Positions 62,420 through 64,000 of a stretch of DNA of 64,000 nucleotides are shown here, in pieces (the first letter of the stretch is position 1; every line of letters begins with the position of its first letter). The notes below the pieces were generated by a model that was given only the letters and a program-made list of their open reading frames with translations, was not told where the DNA came from and did no database searches. Both the position numbers and the translations under genes were made by a program. The stretch lies in NCBI RefSeq assembly GCF_000196115.1, contig NC_005027.1, forward strand, positions 1,240,001 through 1,304,000. Direction: 5' to 3'. Source of the stretch: Rhodopirellula baltica SH 1. Lineage in GTDB: Bacteria; Planctomycetota; Planctomycetia; Pirellulales; Pirellulaceae.

Positions 62420-63754
62420 TCAGCTAGGTTTTGTAGGTTTTGACTGTCCAGCTAATTTTCGATAGATGACCGACATGTCTGACGCGGTATCGACAAATGT
62501 TCTCGGCGAAGAGACGCCGGATCGAAGTCTTTGTACGAGCCCAGATTCTTCGCGGCACCGTGTCAGGCATGCGGCAAGGTCCAGTGCCGAACCAGCCTCA
62601 AAGAGCAGCCCGTTTTCGCCATGGCGAACACGTTCCGCGATTCCTCCGAGATTGCTTCCGATAACGGGTGTACCGGCGGCGAACGCATCGAACAGTGTTA
62701 AGGGACCCGTCTCTAACCAGATCGATGGGACAACGGCCACATCGAGTTTTGCAAATTCAATGCCCAATTGGTCATTGGGCACGATCCGCGGTTTCACAAA
62801 TCGACTATCATTTGCGATTCGATCCAATAGTGCTCGACCATAATCAGAATCCCAACCGCCGCCGTACAAACGTACTTCGATCATGAACTCTGGTGGCAGC
62901 CGTTGAATGGCATCGACTAAGACGTGAATTCCTTTGATCGACTCGCACCTTCCCGCAAATCCGACAACCAATGTACTACGTTCAGGGAATTTTGGAGATG
63001 GATCACGAGGTCGCTCCGAACGTCCACCGGAGGGAACCAAAAACAATTTCGATCGTTCCAATCCATTTCGAAGCCAGATATCTTCGCACCAACGCGCAAG
63101 CACGACGACAGCATCAGATAGCTCTCCGAATTCGATGACCGAATCTCGAAACCATCGAGTCATCTTGCGGGCATTGAGCAAGCGGCTTGCAATCGAAGTG
63201 GACTCTGGATCAGGTGCCGGCCACTCTACAAGCCCGATCAAATTGCCTAACACCGGATTCAAGCCAGACGCACTCATTCTGCAAGCCGTGCACCGACGCA
63301 CTCGGAGTTCTCCGTCGCAAGGCGTTGTTCCCCAACGCAACAGGTCGTGATGAGGACAAATTTGCCCCGGACTATGGAAGGTCAGAACTGCGGGCAAGCC
63401 TCGATCCTTCACCATTCGCAGATGAGAGAGGCTGGCGCCGTCATTTTGATCATGAAAATGGACGACGTCGGGTTGAACGTCGGTTAGCAACTGATTGAAG
63501 CCTGGTAGATCACTGAACTTGCGTCCGTAAAAAGCCTGCCGCGAACCGTATTCGGACGCCGGTGGCAAAACATGAACAGGAACCCCTTCATGCTCATAGT
63601 CACCAACTTCCGCTGGATGGACACCTGAAGTCGTCACAGCGACCTCACTATCGATCGCGAATTCTCGCAATGCAGTCGCCAGAGTATGCGAGTAAACCTC
63701 TTTCCCAGCGGCGCGCCAGGGTGGATACGATCCGGGAAGATGAAGAACCTTCAC
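62420..63754 (-). CDS. Family 4 glycosyltransferase with Cys-rich insert
   Basis: 444 residues from a GTG. N-terminal: LHLPGSYPPWRAAGKEVYSHTLATAL and VVHFHDQNDGASLSHLRMVK. The segment CPHHDLLRWGTTPCDGELRVRRCTACRM has a C-CxxC pattern that may bind zinc, as in some surface-polysaccharide GT4s. C-terminal: STLVVGFAGRCESIKGIHVLVDAI and PSIWLETGPLTLFDAFAAGTPVIGSNLGG (ETGPLTLFDA nucleotide-sugar region). It ends in a 218-bp gap before the methyltransferase pseudogene, which shows no gene. Confidence 0.9.
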   Translation of the reverse strand: MKVLHLPGSYPPWRAAGKEVYSHTLATALREFAIDSEVAVTTSGVHPAEVGDYEHEGVPVHVLPPASEYGSRQAFYGRKFSDLPGFNQLLTDVQPDVVHFHDQNDGASLSHLRMVKDRGLPAVLTFHSPGQICPHHDLLRWGTTPCDGELRVRRCTACRMSASGLNPVLGNLIGLVEWPAPDPESTSIASRLLNARKMTRWFRDSVIEFGELSDAVVVLARWCEDIWLRNGLERSKLFLVPSGGRSERPRDPSPKFPERSTLVVGFAGRCESIKGIHVLVDAIQRLPPEFMIEVRLYGGGWDSDYGRALLDRIANDSRFVKPRIVPNDQLGIEFAKLDVAVVPSIWLETGPLTLFDAFAAGTPVIGSNLGGIAERVRHGENGLLFEAGSALDLAACLTRCREESGLVQRLRSGVSSPRTFVDTASDMSVIYRKLAGQSKPTKPS

Positions 63755-63904
63755 TTGATAACCGAACGATTCGACCGTTTGGTCAAATCAAACGAGCTGT
63801 TGGAGGGGATAGTCAAATTCATTGATCTTGAGTCGATGTCGTCGGGAAAGCCGTTGATTGGAGACCTTGAAATTATAATCCAATCGTTGTCCTTGCTGGC
63901 TTGA

Positions 63905-64000
63905 TTAACACTTGCGTCGTACGGGAAGCAATTTCTCTGAAATTGGTTTTAAGGCTTTATCGACGAGCAGTTCTCCTATCGACGACGGAATGTACTTTCG
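63905..64000 (-). CDS. Probable 3' end of a gene continuing past the window
   Basis: The minus strand reads RKYIPSSIGELLVDKALKPISEKLLPVRRKC to a TAA stop, an amphipathic and basic C-terminus. Only 31 codons are inside the window, so neither the product nor the reality of the gene can be judged well. A 150-bp gap separates it from the GT4 gene. Confidence 0.35.
   Translation of the reverse strand, partial: RKYIPSSIGELLVDKALKPISEKLLPVRRKC

Overview
The window looks like chromosome of a marine planctomycete of the Pirellulaceae, most likely Rhodopirellula or a close relative. This is inferred from large secreted proteins with an LExR-xLLA-type N-terminal motif and dockerin type I repeats, an exosortase of the planctomycete XrtU kind, and very repeat-rich intergenic DNA. 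No rRNA, tRNA, CRISPR array or prophage was recognised.

Left part (1-29 kb). A minus-strand set encodes a cytidylate-kinase-like protein, a small unknown protein, a SpoIIAA/STAS-like protein, an RND efflux adaptor and an RND pump cut by the window edge. A divergent NtrC-type regulator lies beside it. Then come a SHOCT protein, a secreted dockerin/vanadium-haloperoxidase-like protein, an NCS1-like permease with a mannitol-dehydrogenase-family enzyme, a REP-associated transposase between inverted repeats, a Cys-rich barrel-like protein, a secreted transglutaminase-like protein and a Gfo/Idh/MocA oxidoreductase. A chaperone module follows: an HscC-like Hsp70, a tail-anchored protein and a membrane J-like protein lacking HPD. 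After it are a DUF726-like hydrolase, a secreted EEP-family phosphoesterase with an S4 protein, and a conserved unknown.

Middle (29-40 kb). Two very large secreted mosaic proteins (DUF4347/carbohydrate-binding/Calx-beta/lectin/sorbosone dehydrogenase; SdrD-B-like/cadherin-like/dockerin) are followed by a methionine-rich secreted protein and a small secreted protein. Intergenic regions here and at 20.8, 43.9 and 44.4 kb carry many copies of an interspersed repeat family, some as tandem duplications.

Right part (40-64 kb). This is an exopolysaccharide locus read on the minus strand: a TPR protein, an exosortase with an EpsI-like C-terminal domain, a Wzz/BY-kinase fusion, a GT2 and a WcaF-like acetyltransferase, a Wzy-like polymerase, seven GT4 glycosyltransferases and three FkbM-type methyltransferases. 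One GT4 gene is split by a 1302-bp ISAs1-type element with 18-bp inverted repeats and a 9-bp target duplication; removing it restores a continuous reading frame. One FkbM gene is a frameshifted pseudogene. No flippase, outer-membrane exporter or priming transferase is visible, so the locus probably continues to the right. Many of its genes overlap by 1-8 bases and use GTG or TTG starts, which suggests translational coupling.
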